This document shows positions 19,334 to 27,386 of a stretch of DNA of 64,000 bases, piece by piece. The notes under the pieces are model-generated. The model did not search any database. It was not told where the DNA came from and saw only the letters and a list, made by a program, of their open reading frames with translations. The first letter of the stretch is position 1, and the number at the start of each line of letters is the position of its first letter. This DNA comes from Limnohabitans sp. B9-3 (GTDB taxonomy: Bacteria > Pseudomonadota > Gammaproteobacteria > Burkholderiales > Burkholderiaceae_C): assembly GCF_002778325.1 (NCBI RefSeq), contig NZ_NESI01000001.1:1-64000 (forward strand), in the 5' to 3' direction. Made by a program: the position numbers and the translations under genes.

Positions 19334-20876
19334 GGGCCACCTCCTGTTGTGTAGCCGCAGGTGTTTTCCACAAGCCACTCATCCAAGCGCCAAGGCGTGA
19401 CACGCTGGCTTCTTCACGGCTCAGCGCAGGCGACAACTCGCCATGCGCGATCACATGCAAACGGTCTGACAGTTCTAACAATTCGTCCAACTCCTCACTC
19501 ACCACCAACACAGCACAACCTGTATCACGCAGCGCCAACAAGGCGGCGCGAATTTGTGCGGCAGCACCCACATCCACACCCCACGTGGGTTGCGACACGA
19601 TCAACAGCTTCGGAGCCGCTTCGATCTCCCGCCCCATCAAAAACTTTTGCAAATTACCACCCGAGAGCGAACGCGCCGCCGCATCTGGGCCACCGGCTTT
19701 GACTTGGTAGCGCGCAATGATGGCCTCGGCCTGTGCCTGCAAGGTCTTCAAGTTCAGCCAACCCAGCGCTTTGAGCCAGCCGGTGCTGGCCACCGCTTCG
19801 TGACGGGTGAGCAAGAGGTTTTGCGCCAAACTCAGGCTGGGCACGGCGCCCCGCCCCAGGCGTTCTTCAGGCACGAAGTGCAGACCGTGGGCACGGCGCT
19901 CCGTAGGCCCCCAGCTGCCCATCGCCTGACCCAACAGCTCAAGACTTTGGTGCGGGGCACGCCGGTCTTCACCCGACAAGGCAAACAGCAACTCTCGCTG
20001 GCCGTTGCCCGACACACCGGCAATGCCCACCACCTCACCGGCGCGCACTTGCAAGTTAAGGCCTTTCAGGTCCACGCCAAACGGATCGTCCGCCGTCAAA
20101 CGCAAATCGCGCACGGTCAACACCTCTGCGCCAGGCTGATGTGTGCGCACGTTCAATTCAGGCGGCAAGCTGCCAATCATGAGTTGGCTCAGCGAGGCAT
20201 TGGTTTCTTGGCGCGGGTCGCACACCCCCGTCACGCGGCCCGCACGCATCACCGTGCACGCGGTGCACAGGGCACGAATTTCGTGCAACTTGTGGCTGAT
20301 GTACAAAATGCTGCGCCCTTCCGACGCGAGTTGGCGCAGCACCACAAACAGCTTCTCAACGGCCTGTGGCGTGAGCACCGAGGTGGGCTCGTCCAAGATC
20401 AACAGTTGTGGGTTGGTCAACAAAGCTCGGATGATTTCGACCCGCTGCATCTCCCCCACGCTCAAGGTGTGTACCAAACGCTGCGGATCAATGTCCAAAC
20501 CATATTGCGAGGCGGTGTCGGTGATGCGCTGGGTGACATCGGCGAGGCTCAATGACTTGTCCAGCCCCAGCCACAAGTTTTCTGCCACGCTGAGCGTGTC
20601 GAACAAGCTGAAGTGCTGAAACACCATGCTGATACCCAAACGGCGAGCTTCTTGCGGGTTGCGAATGTGCACCGTTTCGCCGTTGAAACGCATGTCACCG
20701 GCATCGGGTTTCACCGCGCCATAGATGATCTTCATCAACGTCGACTTACCGGCCCCGTTTTCGCCCAACACGGCGTGAATTTCGCCAGGTTGCACTGTCA
20801 AACTGACGGCATCGTTGGCCACCACTGCGGGGTAGCGCTTGGTGATTTGACTCAGCGACAAACGGGGACTAGACAT
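19320..20876 (-). CDS. ABC importer ATPase with two nucleotide-binding domains
   Basis: A 518-residue tandem ATPase of the sugar/nucleoside class. Domain 1 has a full Walker A (GENGAGKST), signature LSVGEMQRVEI and Walker B LLILDEPTSVL. Domain 2 has a degenerate Walker A (GVSGNGQREL, no lysine), signature LSGGNLQKFLMGRE and Walker B LLIVSQPTWGVD. That asymmetry is normal for this class. It is the first gene of the four-gene leftward importer operon and is divergent from the thioesterase gene. Confidence 0.92.
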   Translation of the reverse strand: MSSPRLSLSQITKRYPAVVANDAVSLTVQPGEIHAVLGENGAGKSTLMKIIYGAVKPDAGDMRFNGETVHIRNPQEARRLGISMVFQHFSLFDTLSVAENLWLGLDKSLSLADVTQRITDTASQYGLDIDPQRLVHTLSVGEMQRVEIIRALLTNPQLLILDEPTSVLTPQAVEKLFVVLRQLASEGRSILYISHKLHEIRALCTACTVMRAGRVTGVCDPRQETNASLSQLMIGSLPPELNVRTHQPGAEVLTVRDLRLTADDPFGVDLKGLNLQVRAGEVVGIAGVSGNGQRELLFALSGEDRRAPHQSLELLGQAMGSWGPTERRAHGLHFVPEERLGRGAVPSLSLAQNLLLTRHEAVASTGWLKALGWLNLKTLQAQAEAIIARYQVKAGGPDAAARSLSGGNLQKFLMGREIEAAPKLLIVSQPTWGVDVGAAAQIRAALLALRDTGCAVLVVSEELDELLELSDRLHVIAHGELSPALSREEASVSRLGAWMSGLWKTPAATQQEVAHAAS

Positions 20877-20982
20877 GGCAAAACATCGAAATTCCAGAAG
20901 AACATGAGGTTAACAGCACGCAAGCACCTTGCCCCTGTGGCCAAGCCCCAGACAAACCCCGTAAATGCCAGACAATTCGCGC

Positions 20983-21411
20983 ATGAGCAAAACCATTGTT
21001 TACCCACAAAAAGTCGAATTTGGCGACTGCGATCCCGCGCGTATCGTCTGGTTCCCCAACTTCTTTCGCTGGATTGACGCGGCCTCGCGGCACTTCTTTG
21101 TGCAGTGCGGTGTGCCGTCTTGGCACGAAACCGAGCAAACCTTGGGCGTGATCGGTACGCCGCTGGTCGACACGCATGCACGATTTGTCAAAACCGCCAG
21201 TTATGGCGATTTGCTGGAAATTCACACCAGCATCACCGAATGGCGCAAAAAGAGCTTCGTGATGCACTACGAAATTCGCCGTGGCGACGACTTGATCATG
21301 GCGTGCGACGAGGTGCGCATCTTTGCCGCACACCGCGAAGGTGCCAACGCTTCACAGCCGGGCATCCGTGCGGTGGCCATTCCGCCATCGATTCGCAGCC
21401 TGTGCGATTAA
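20983..21411 (+). CDS. 4-hydroxybenzoyl-CoA-type hot-dog thioesterase
   Basis: A 142-residue single-domain hot-dog protein. The motif KVEFGDCDPARIVWFPNFFRW holds the catalytic aspartate of the 4HBT group. Such enzymes hydrolyse aryl- or acyl-CoA. Met 20983 is preferred over an upstream Met at 20965. It converges with the glycerate kinase gene, their ends overlapping by 4 bp. The substrate is unknown; the aromatic cluster in the window offers a possible link but no direct evidence. Confidence 0.83.
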   Translation: MSKTIVYPQKVEFGDCDPARIVWFPNFFRWIDAASRHFFVQCGVPSWHETEQTLGVIGTPLVDTHARFVKTASYGDLLEIHTSITEWRKKSFVMHYEIRRGDDLIMACDEVRIFAAHREGANASQPGIRAVAIPPSIRSLCD

Positions 21412-22706
21412 AGCACCAGCATCGCCCGAAAGTCGTTGACGTTGGTGTGCGTGGGGCCAGTGATGACCAAGTCGCCCACCGCGCTGAAAAAACCGTAGGC
21501 ATCGTTACGGTCTAAGCAGTTGGCAGGTTTCACGCCTTGCGCCTCGGCACGGGCCAAGGTGTCAGGCGACACGGCGGCACCGGCGTTGTCTTCGATGCCG
21601 TCAATGCCATCGGTGTCCGCCGCGATGGCCCACACGCCCGCTTGCGCTTGAAGTGCGACAGCCAGCCCCAAACAAAACTCGCCAGCGCGCCCGCCACGGC
21701 CCTTAAGAGTTCCCTCTGTCTGTTTGCGAATAGTCACCGTAGTTTCGCCGCCACTCAAAATGACACACGGTTTTTGAAACGGGCCTTTGCCATGCGCCGC
21801 AGCGCGGGCCAAAGCGGCATGTACTTTGCCCACTTCGCGGGACTCGCCTTCGAGTTCATCGCTCAAGACATACGCATTTAAACCCGCGGCGCGGGCCAAA
21901 TCAGCGGCTGCGTCGAGCGACTGCTGAGGTGTGGCGATCAAGTGAACCGGCTGCTTATCCCACTGCGCGCTGGGCTTGGGCGTTTCTAGAGCGCCCGCAT
22001 TCAACGCCGCTTCAATCGCGGCAGGCACCTCAATTTTGTAACGCTGCAAAATCGCCCACGCATCGGCACAGGTCGTGCGATCGGCCACCGTGGGGCCGCT
22101 CGCAATGACCGAAGGGTCGTCGCCTGGCACGTCGCTGATGGTGAGCGTCACCACTTGCGCGGGTGCACAAGCCGCGGCCAAACGACCGCCTTTGATGCGC
22201 GACAAATGTTTGCGCACACAGTTCATCTCACCAATGTTGGCGCCACTGTTGAGCAAGTCGCGGTTGATGCGTTGCTTGTCTTCCAGCGTCAGGCCCTCGG
22301 CGGGCAAGGTCAACAAGGCAGAGCCGCCGCCTGAGATCAAAAACAGCACCAAGTCGTCTTCGGTCAAGCCTTGGGTCAATTCCAAAATGCGTTCGGCAGC
22401 TGCTAAGCCTGCGGCATCGGGCACGGGGTGCGAAGCTTCGACCACCTCAATGCGCTCAGGCAGGCTAGCAGGACGTGGCGGAATGTGGTGATAACGCGTG
22501 ACCACCAAACCCGACAGCGGTTTGTCGGCAGGCCACAAATCCTCAACGGCTTGCGCCATGGCACCACCCGCTTTACCAGCGCCCAAGACGAGCGTTCGGC
22601 CTTTCGGAGGCTTAGGCAAATACGCAGCCGTGTTGTGTAGCGGCAAGGCGCGCAGCACAGCTGCGTCGTACAGCTGACGTAAAAAAACCTGCGGCTGTGC
22701 AAGCAC
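21408..22706 (-). CDS. Glycerate 2-kinase, MOFRL family (TtuD-like)
   Basis: A 432-residue protein of the glycerate kinase type II/MOFRL family, named TtuD (hydroxypyruvate reductase) in older tartrate literature. It contains LVLGAGKAGGAMAQA, LISGGGSALL, the VRKHLSRIKGGRLA block and the C-terminal MOFRL domain (AADTDGIDG, AGAAVSPDT). It phosphorylates D-glycerate to 2-phosphoglycerate. The only plausible start is GTG 22706. It retains the family N-terminus, but it has no clear ribosome site and lies inside a terminator-like hairpin. It follows the binding-protein gene and tartrate dehydrogenase, which suits the route from tartrate through hydroxypyruvate to glycerate. Confidence 0.88.
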   Translation of the reverse strand: MLAQPQVFLRQLYDAAVLRALPLHNTAAYLPKPPKGRTLVLGAGKAGGAMAQAVEDLWPADKPLSGLVVTRYHHIPPRPASLPERIEVVEASHPVPDAAGLAAAERILELTQGLTEDDLVLFLISGGGSALLTLPAEGLTLEDKQRINRDLLNSGANIGEMNCVRKHLSRIKGGRLAAACAPAQVVTLTISDVPGDDPSVIASGPTVADRTTCADAWAILQRYKIEVPAAIEAALNAGALETPKPSAQWDKQPVHLIATPQQSLDAAADLARAAGLNAYVLSDELEGESREVGKVHAALARAAAHGKGPFQKPCVILSGGETTVTIRKQTEGTLKGRGGRAGEFCLGLAVALQAQAGVWAIAADTDGIDGIEDNAGAAVSPDTLARAEAQGVKPANCLDRNDAYGFFSAVGDLVITGPTHTNVNDFRAMLVL

Positions 22707-22715
22707 AGCTGCAGG
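22681..22715 (-). promoter_or_regulatory. Terminator-like hairpin over the glycerate kinase start codon (possible attenuator)
   Basis: On the minus strand CCTGCAGCTGTG and CACAGCCGCAGG form a 12-position stem with one mismatch and a CTTG loop, followed directly by seven T. This is a textbook intrinsic terminator, yet the GTG start of the glycerate kinase (22706) lies in its 5' arm. It may attenuate read-through from the dehydrogenase/binding-protein genes, or couple translation to transcript folding. Confidence 0.6.
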
Positions 22716-22755
22716 CGACTGAAAAACAAGGGGAGTCGAAGAAGTCAGAAAAAGC

Positions 22756-23715
22756 TCACTTTTTGCCGAGACCCAAACGCGCGGCGCCTTCGGTGTAGAG
22801 CTGGGTGCGTTCTTTCATGAAGGCATCCATTTGGTCCACACCGACGTTGACCAATTCAAAGCCGTTTTTGGCTGCGAGTTCTTTCATTTCGGGGTCGTTG
22901 TTGAGATTGGCCCACAGCTCAGACAAACGTTTGCGCTGCTCAGGCGTGGACGATTTTGGCACGCCAATGCCGCGATAGGCACCGTCCACCCAGTTCACGC
23001 CCAACTCTTTGAACGTGGGCACTTCAGGCATCAGCGGATGACGCTGTTCCATGGCCACAGCCAACGGGCGCACACGCGTTTTGTTGTTGATGGCAAACGG
23101 CGTGTAGGTAATGGCGCCATCGACTTGGCTGCCCAACACGGCGGTGGTCATATCACCCGTGCCTTTGAAAGGGATGTAGATGGTTTTGACGTTGAAAGCA
23201 GCATTTAAACGTTCGTGTGCGGCGTGGTTGGCCGAGTTCAAGCCCGAACCGCCCAATGAGAATTTACCGGGCTCTTTTTTGACCGCAGCTAAAAACTCGG
23301 CAAAGGTTTTGATCGGACTAGCCACCGGCACCACCAAGATGTCGGGGGTGTAGTGGAACCAGTACACCGGCGTGACATCGGCCGTCTTGTATTGCACTTG
23401 ACCTTCGATGGGCTGGAACACGATGTGCGGCAGGTTGATGCCCACCACGTTCACGCCATCAGCGGGCAAGGTGTTCATCTGCGTCCACATCAAGGCACCG
23501 CCTGCACCGGCTTTGTACTGCACCACGGTGTCAATGGCTGCGCATTTCTTTTTTAGCACTGCTTGCTGGTGACGGGCCGACAAGTCAGACTCACCGCCGG
23601 GTGGGAAGGCCTGCCAATACTGCACGTTTTTATCAGGGCACGGCTGAGCAAAAGCTGCTGCGGTGAACAGCGCGGACGCTGCGGCAAACGCTTTAAAAGT
23701 TAAATGGATGCGCAT
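22756..23715 (-). CDS. Tripartite-tricarboxylate (Bug/TctC-type) periplasmic binding protein
   Basis: A 319-residue exported receptor with signal peptide MRIHLTFKAFAAASALFTAAAFA. The mature part carries the family's anion-binding loop variant (AFPPGGESDLSARHQQ) and the GAGGALMWTQMN segment. ATG 23715 is chosen; an upstream frame extension lacks family similarity. No TctA/TctB membrane partners are nearby. The flanking tartrate dehydrogenase and glycerate kinase suggest a hydroxy-dicarboxylate ligand such as tartrate. The extra cysteines (Cys in PCPDK and KKKCAA) are less usual for the family. Confidence 0.85.
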   Translation of the reverse strand: MRIHLTFKAFAAASALFTAAAFAQPCPDKNVQYWQAFPPGGESDLSARHQQAVLKKKCAAIDTVVQYKAGAGGALMWTQMNTLPADGVNVVGINLPHIVFQPIEGQVQYKTADVTPVYWFHYTPDILVVPVASPIKTFAEFLAAVKKEPGKFSLGGSGLNSANHAAHERLNAAFNVKTIYIPFKGTGDMTTAVLGSQVDGAITYTPFAINNKTRVRPLAVAMEQRHPLMPEVPTFKELGVNWVDGAYRGIGVPKSSTPEQRKRLSELWANLNNDPEMKELAAKNGFELVNVGVDQMDAFMKERTQLYTEGAARLGLGKK

Positions 23716-23738
23716 GGTTTTGTCTCCTTTTTTATGAA

Positions 23739-24803
23739 TTAAGCCATCAAGGCGCACACAGCTTGGGTGACTTGCTCGGTGGTGGCTTTGCCGCCCAAAT
23801 CGCCCGTGTGCAACGCGGGATTGGCCGTCACTTGCTCGATGGCATGCATCATTTTTTGTGCGGCCTCGAACTCGCCCAAATGCTCCAAGAGCATGACACA
23901 ACTCCAGAAAGTTCCTACAGGGTTTGCCAGTCCTTTGCCCATGATGTCGAAGGCCGAACCGTGGATGGGCTCGAACATGCTGGGGTAACGGCGCTCGGGG
24001 TCGATGTTGCCGGTGGGGGCGATGCCTAAGCTGCCGGCCAAGGCAGCGGCCAAGTCACTCAAGATGTCCGCGTGCAAGTTGGTGGCCACGAGCGTGTCCA
24101 GCGTGGCGGGACGATTGACCATGCGGGCCGTGGCCGCGTCGACCAGTTCTTTGTCCCATTTGACGTCGGGGAACTCTTGGCTGATTTGCACGGCGATTTC
24201 GTCCCACATCACCATGGCATGGCGCTGCGCGTTGGACTTGGTGACCACGGTCAACAGTTTGCGGGGGCGCGATTGGGCCAGCTTGAAGGCGTAGCGCATG
24301 ATGCGCTCCACGCCCGCGCGGGTCATCATCGACACGTCGGTGGCCACTTCAATGGGATGACCTTGGTGCGCACGGCCACCCACGCCAGAGTACTCGCCCT
24401 CGGAGTTTTCACGCACGATGACCCAATCGAGGTCTTTGGCGGTGCAGCGCTTCAGCGGCGCGTCAATGCCGGGCAAGATGCGCGTGGGGCGCACGTTGGC
24501 GTATTGGTCAAAGCCTTGGCAAATCTTCAGGCGCAAGCCCCACAGGGTGATGTGGTCGGGAATGTGCGGATCGCCCGCAGAGCCAAACAAAATGGCGTCC
24601 ATGGGGCGCAAAGCGTCCAGCCCGTCTTTGGGCATCATCTCGCCATGGGCGCGGTACCAATCGCCGCCCCAGCCAAAGCTGGTGAACTCAAAGTTGAAAT
24701 CTTTACGGGCAGCGGCTAAGGCCTGCAGCACTTGCTGGCCAGCGGGCACCACTTCTTTGCCAATGCCGTCACCGGGGATGCACGCGATTTTGTAGGTCTT
24801 CAT
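23739..24803 (-). CDS. ttuC: Tartrate dehydrogenase/decarboxylase (isopropylmalate dehydrogenase family)
   Basis: A 354-residue NAD-dependent beta-decarboxylating dehydrogenase. Key segments are CIPGDGIGKEV near the start, WGLRLKICQGFDQYANVRP with the substrate-binding arginines, VRENSEGEYSGVGG, and FEPIHGSAFDIMGKG. The LKICQGFDQYANVRP form is typical of tartrate dehydrogenases and not of LeuB. These enzymes oxidise tartrate and decarboxylate malate. It heads a leftward unit with a binding protein and glycerate kinase, giving a tartrate or related acid catabolic module. D-malate dehydrogenase is the main alternative. Confidence 0.85.
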   Translation of the reverse strand: MKTYKIACIPGDGIGKEVVPAGQQVLQALAAARKDFNFEFTSFGWGGDWYRAHGEMMPKDGLDALRPMDAILFGSAGDPHIPDHITLWGLRLKICQGFDQYANVRPTRILPGIDAPLKRCTAKDLDWVIVRENSEGEYSGVGGRAHQGHPIEVATDVSMMTRAGVERIMRYAFKLAQSRPRKLLTVVTKSNAQRHAMVMWDEIAVQISQEFPDVKWDKELVDAATARMVNRPATLDTLVATNLHADILSDLAAALAGSLGIAPTGNIDPERRYPSMFEPIHGSAFDIMGKGLANPVGTFWSCVMLLEHLGEFEAAQKMMHAIEQVTANPALHTGDLGGKATTEQVTQAVCALMA

Positions 24804-24829
24804 GGGATCTCTCTAGTAAATAACAAAGG

Positions 24830-24876
24830 CACTTTAAGGGTTTCGCCCAAACCCACAAGCACACAGAGTTAAAGTG
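24830..24876. promoter_or_regulatory. Inverted repeat between ttuC and the deaminase
   Basis: CACTTTAA (24830-24837) recurs inverted as TTAAAGTG (24869-24876) in the 101-bp divergent spacer. It may be a regulator site for one or both genes; the half-sites are short, so chance is possible. Confidence 0.3.
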
Positions 24877-24904
24877 GCGACAGTCGATTTCACCCTGCCG
24901 CTCC

Positions 24905-26332
24905 ATGACCACCCTGCTCATCCACCGCGCCCGCTGCATCGCTACGCAAGACGATGCCAACACCGAACTCAACGACGCCTCGCTCCTGCTGAAGGATGGC
25001 CGCATTGAACGCATCATTCCTGCTGGAGAAAACATCGATGAACTACTGGAGCAAGTGGATGAGGTGATCGACGCCCGCCGCCACGTGGTGGTGCCGGGCC
25101 TGATCAACACCCACCACCACATGGTGCAAAGCCTCACGCGTGCTGTGCCGCAGGTGCAAAACGCCGAGCTGTTCAGCTGGCTCAAAGGGCTGTACCCCAT
25201 TTGGGCGGGCCTCACACCCGAAATGGTGCGGGTGTCAAACCAAGTGGCCATGGCCGAGCTGCTGCTGAGCGGCTGCACCACCAGCAGCGACCACCTGTAC
25301 ATCTACCCCAACGGCGTGCGACTGGACGACAGCATTGAAGCCGCGCACACCATTGGCATGCGCTTTACGGCCACACGCGGCAGCATGAGCGTGGGCGAAA
25401 GCCAAGGCGGCCTGCCGCCCGACCGCGTGGTGGAAAAAGAAGCCTTCATCCTCAAAGAAACCCAACGCCTGATTGAGACCTATCACGACGCCAGCTTTGG
25501 CGCGATGACGCATGTGGCCGTGGCCCCCTGCTCGCCCTTTAGTGTGAGCCAAGACCTCATGCGCGAAGCCGCCAAACTGGCCCGCGCTCACGGCGTGCGC
25601 CTGCACACGCACTTGGCCGAAAACGACCATGACATTGCGTACACGAAAGAGAAATTCAACTGCACGCCTGCGCAATACGCCGAAGACCTAGGCTGGGTGG
25701 GCCACGACGTGTGGCACGCCCACTGCGTGAAGCTGGACGAAGAAGGCACGTATTTGTTTTCCCGCACGCGCACCGGCATTGCCCACTGCCCGTGCAGCAA
25801 TATGCGATTGGCCAGCGGCATCTTGCCCCTGCGCAAAATGCTTGACGCCGGTGTGCCCATTGGTTTGGGCGTAGACGGTAGCGCCAGCAACGACGGAGCC
25901 CACTTGCTGAACGAAGCCCGCCAAGCCATGCTGCTGGCACGCGTGGGTCGCGCGCTGGAAGCACCGCGTGTTGACAACGGACGCACCGTGTTTGGCTGCG
26001 ACTTAGGCCCCGGCGAAATGACACCCCGCGACGCCCTGCGCCTAGCCACTCGCGGCGGTGCAGAAGTGCTGGGCCGCGCCCACGAGCTGGGGCAAATCAA
26101 AGAGGGTTACTGCGCTGACATTGCGATGTTTCGCACCGACACGCTGAACATGGCGGGCGGCGCGGTGCACGACCCCATCGGTGCGCTGCTGCTGTGTGCG
26201 AGTGACAACGCAGACTACGTCGTTGTGAATGGCCGCGTGGTGATACGCAAGGGTGAAATAGCAACGGTCGACATGGGACCGTTGATTGAGAGGCATAACC
26301 AGCTGGCGATGCAGTTGGCTTTAGGGGCTTGA
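24905..26332 (+). CDS. 8-oxoguanine deaminase (amidohydrolase, guanine-deaminase related)
   Basis: A 475-residue metal-dependent amidohydrolase. Metal ligands are visible as His70 and His72 in INTHHHM, then HTHLAE, the HAHC histidine and the Asp in GLGVDGSASND. The context SLTRAVPQVQNAELFSWLKGL with LYPIWAGLT is characteristic of 8-oxoguanine deaminases, which convert 8-oxoguanine to urate and often also accept isocytosine. It would feed the urate branch of the purine pathway encoded elsewhere in the window. Ordinary guanine or chlorohydrolase activity is the alternative. It ends at a bidirectional terminator. Confidence 0.85.
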   Translation: MTTLLIHRARCIATQDDANTELNDASLLLKDGRIERIIPAGENIDELLEQVDEVIDARRHVVVPGLINTHHHMVQSLTRAVPQVQNAELFSWLKGLYPIWAGLTPEMVRVSNQVAMAELLLSGCTTSSDHLYIYPNGVRLDDSIEAAHTIGMRFTATRGSMSVGESQGGLPPDRVVEKEAFILKETQRLIETYHDASFGAMTHVAVAPCSPFSVSQDLMREAAKLARAHGVRLHTHLAENDHDIAYTKEKFNCTPAQYAEDLGWVGHDVWHAHCVKLDEEGTYLFSRTRTGIAHCPCSNMRLASGILPLRKMLDAGVPIGLGVDGSASNDGAHLLNEARQAMLLARVGRALEAPRVDNGRTVFGCDLGPGEMTPRDALRLATRGGAEVLGRAHELGQIKEGYCADIAMFRTDTLNMAGGAVHDPIGALLLCASDNADYVVVNGRVVIRKGEIATVDMGPLIERHNQLAMQLALGA

Positions 26333-26333
26333 A

Positions 26334-26361
26334 AAAAAGTCTCTGCACGCAGAGACTTTTT
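26334..26361. terminator. Bidirectional terminator between the deaminase and the Bug gene
   Basis: AAAAAGTCTCTGC and GCAGAGACTTTTT form a 13-bp symmetrical stem with a 2-nt loop and T runs on both strands. Confidence 0.88.
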
Positions 26362-26372
26362 GGAGGGGTTGG

Positions 26373-27350
26373 CTATTCAGGCAAGACGCCAATCTCTTTC
26401 GTCACTTCGGTCCATCGGGCGAGTTCTGAGGCTAGAAATTTTTTCACATCTTCTTCTGACATGCTGGCGTCTGCCAAGGGGCCGATGTTGGCAATGCGAC
26501 CTGCCAACTCTTTGTCAGCCAACGCCAAGTTCACTTCTTGGTTGAACTTGGTGATAACTTGCTGTGGGGTTCCTTTTGGCGCAACGATGGCAAACCAACC
26601 CACCATGTCAAAGTTGCCAAGCTTTTCTGAAAGCGCAGGCACGTTCTCCCAACCCGGCACACGTTTGGCTGCCGTAGTGGCAATGACCCGCAACTTGCCT
26701 TGCTTGGCCAATTGCGCGGTGGATGCCAAATCTGCCACCATCGCATCCACATGGCCGCCCATCAAGTTCTGAGAACCGACACCCACGTTCGCATAAGGGA
26801 CCAAATTCGCAGCGGCTTTTGCACGTGAATTGAACAACCGAGCAATCATGCCGCTGAAAGTCCGAGGGCCTTCATTGCCAATCGAAAACTGTCCGTTAGA
26901 TGCCTTTGATTTCGCAATCAACTCATCAATGGTTTGAATCGGAGAGTTCACGTCCACCAAAATTGCAAATGGGCTTCGCGCTACAAAAGCCACCGGCATG
27001 AATTCTTTTTGCGGGTCATAGGCCAGCTGCTTGAACAACAGCGTGTTGGTGATCAGTGCTGCTGTGGTGGCAAAGTAAAAGGTGTAGCCATCAGGGCTTG
27101 AACGTGCGGCGGCTTGAGCCCCAATCACGTTTTGACCACCGGGTTTGTTGTCAATCACAATGGGCTGGGTCAACGATTTGGCGAGTCGGTCCCCCAACAA
27201 TCTGGCCACGTTATCTGGCCCCGAACCTGCAGGTTGTGACAAGACAAACTTGATGGGTTTATCAGGCCAAGTGTTGGTTTGTGCCCATGCGCCAGAACTT
27301 GCAACAGAGGCGGCTGCCACCATCGTTTGAATAAATTGTCTGCGTTCCAT
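26373..27350 (-). CDS. Tripartite-tricarboxylate (Bug/TctC-type) periplasmic binding protein
   Basis: A 325-residue exported receptor with a twin-arginine-like start (MERRQFIQTMVAAASVA, cut after AWA). The mature N-terminus WPDKPIKFVLSQPAGSGPDNVARLL and the ANVGVGSQNLMGGHVDAM segment are typical for the family. It is the last gene of the leftward unit with the FAD hydroxylase, FAA hydrolase, VOC enzyme and amidohydrolase. The ligand is therefore probably the aromatic or dicarboxylic substrate of that pathway. No cognate TctAB pair is in the window. Confidence 0.87.
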   Translation of the reverse strand: MERRQFIQTMVAAASVASSGAWAQTNTWPDKPIKFVLSQPAGSGPDNVARLLGDRLAKSLTQPIVIDNKPGGQNVIGAQAAARSSPDGYTFYFATTAALITNTLLFKQLAYDPQKEFMPVAFVARSPFAILVDVNSPIQTIDELIAKSKASNGQFSIGNEGPRTFSGMIARLFNSRAKAAANLVPYANVGVGSQNLMGGHVDAMVADLASTAQLAKQGKLRVIATTAAKRVPGWENVPALSEKLGNFDMVGWFAIVAPKGTPQQVITKFNQEVNLALADKELAGRIANIGPLADASMSEEDVKKFLASELARWTEVTKEIGVLPE

Positions 27351-27386
27351 TTTTGTCTCCTGATAATTTTTTATGAATGAATAACC

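Noticed and set aside
19320..20876. Loss of Walker A lysine in the second ATPase domain as a defect
   Set aside because: A degenerate second Walker A is usual in tandem ATPases of sugar and nucleoside importers, so it does not show inactivation.
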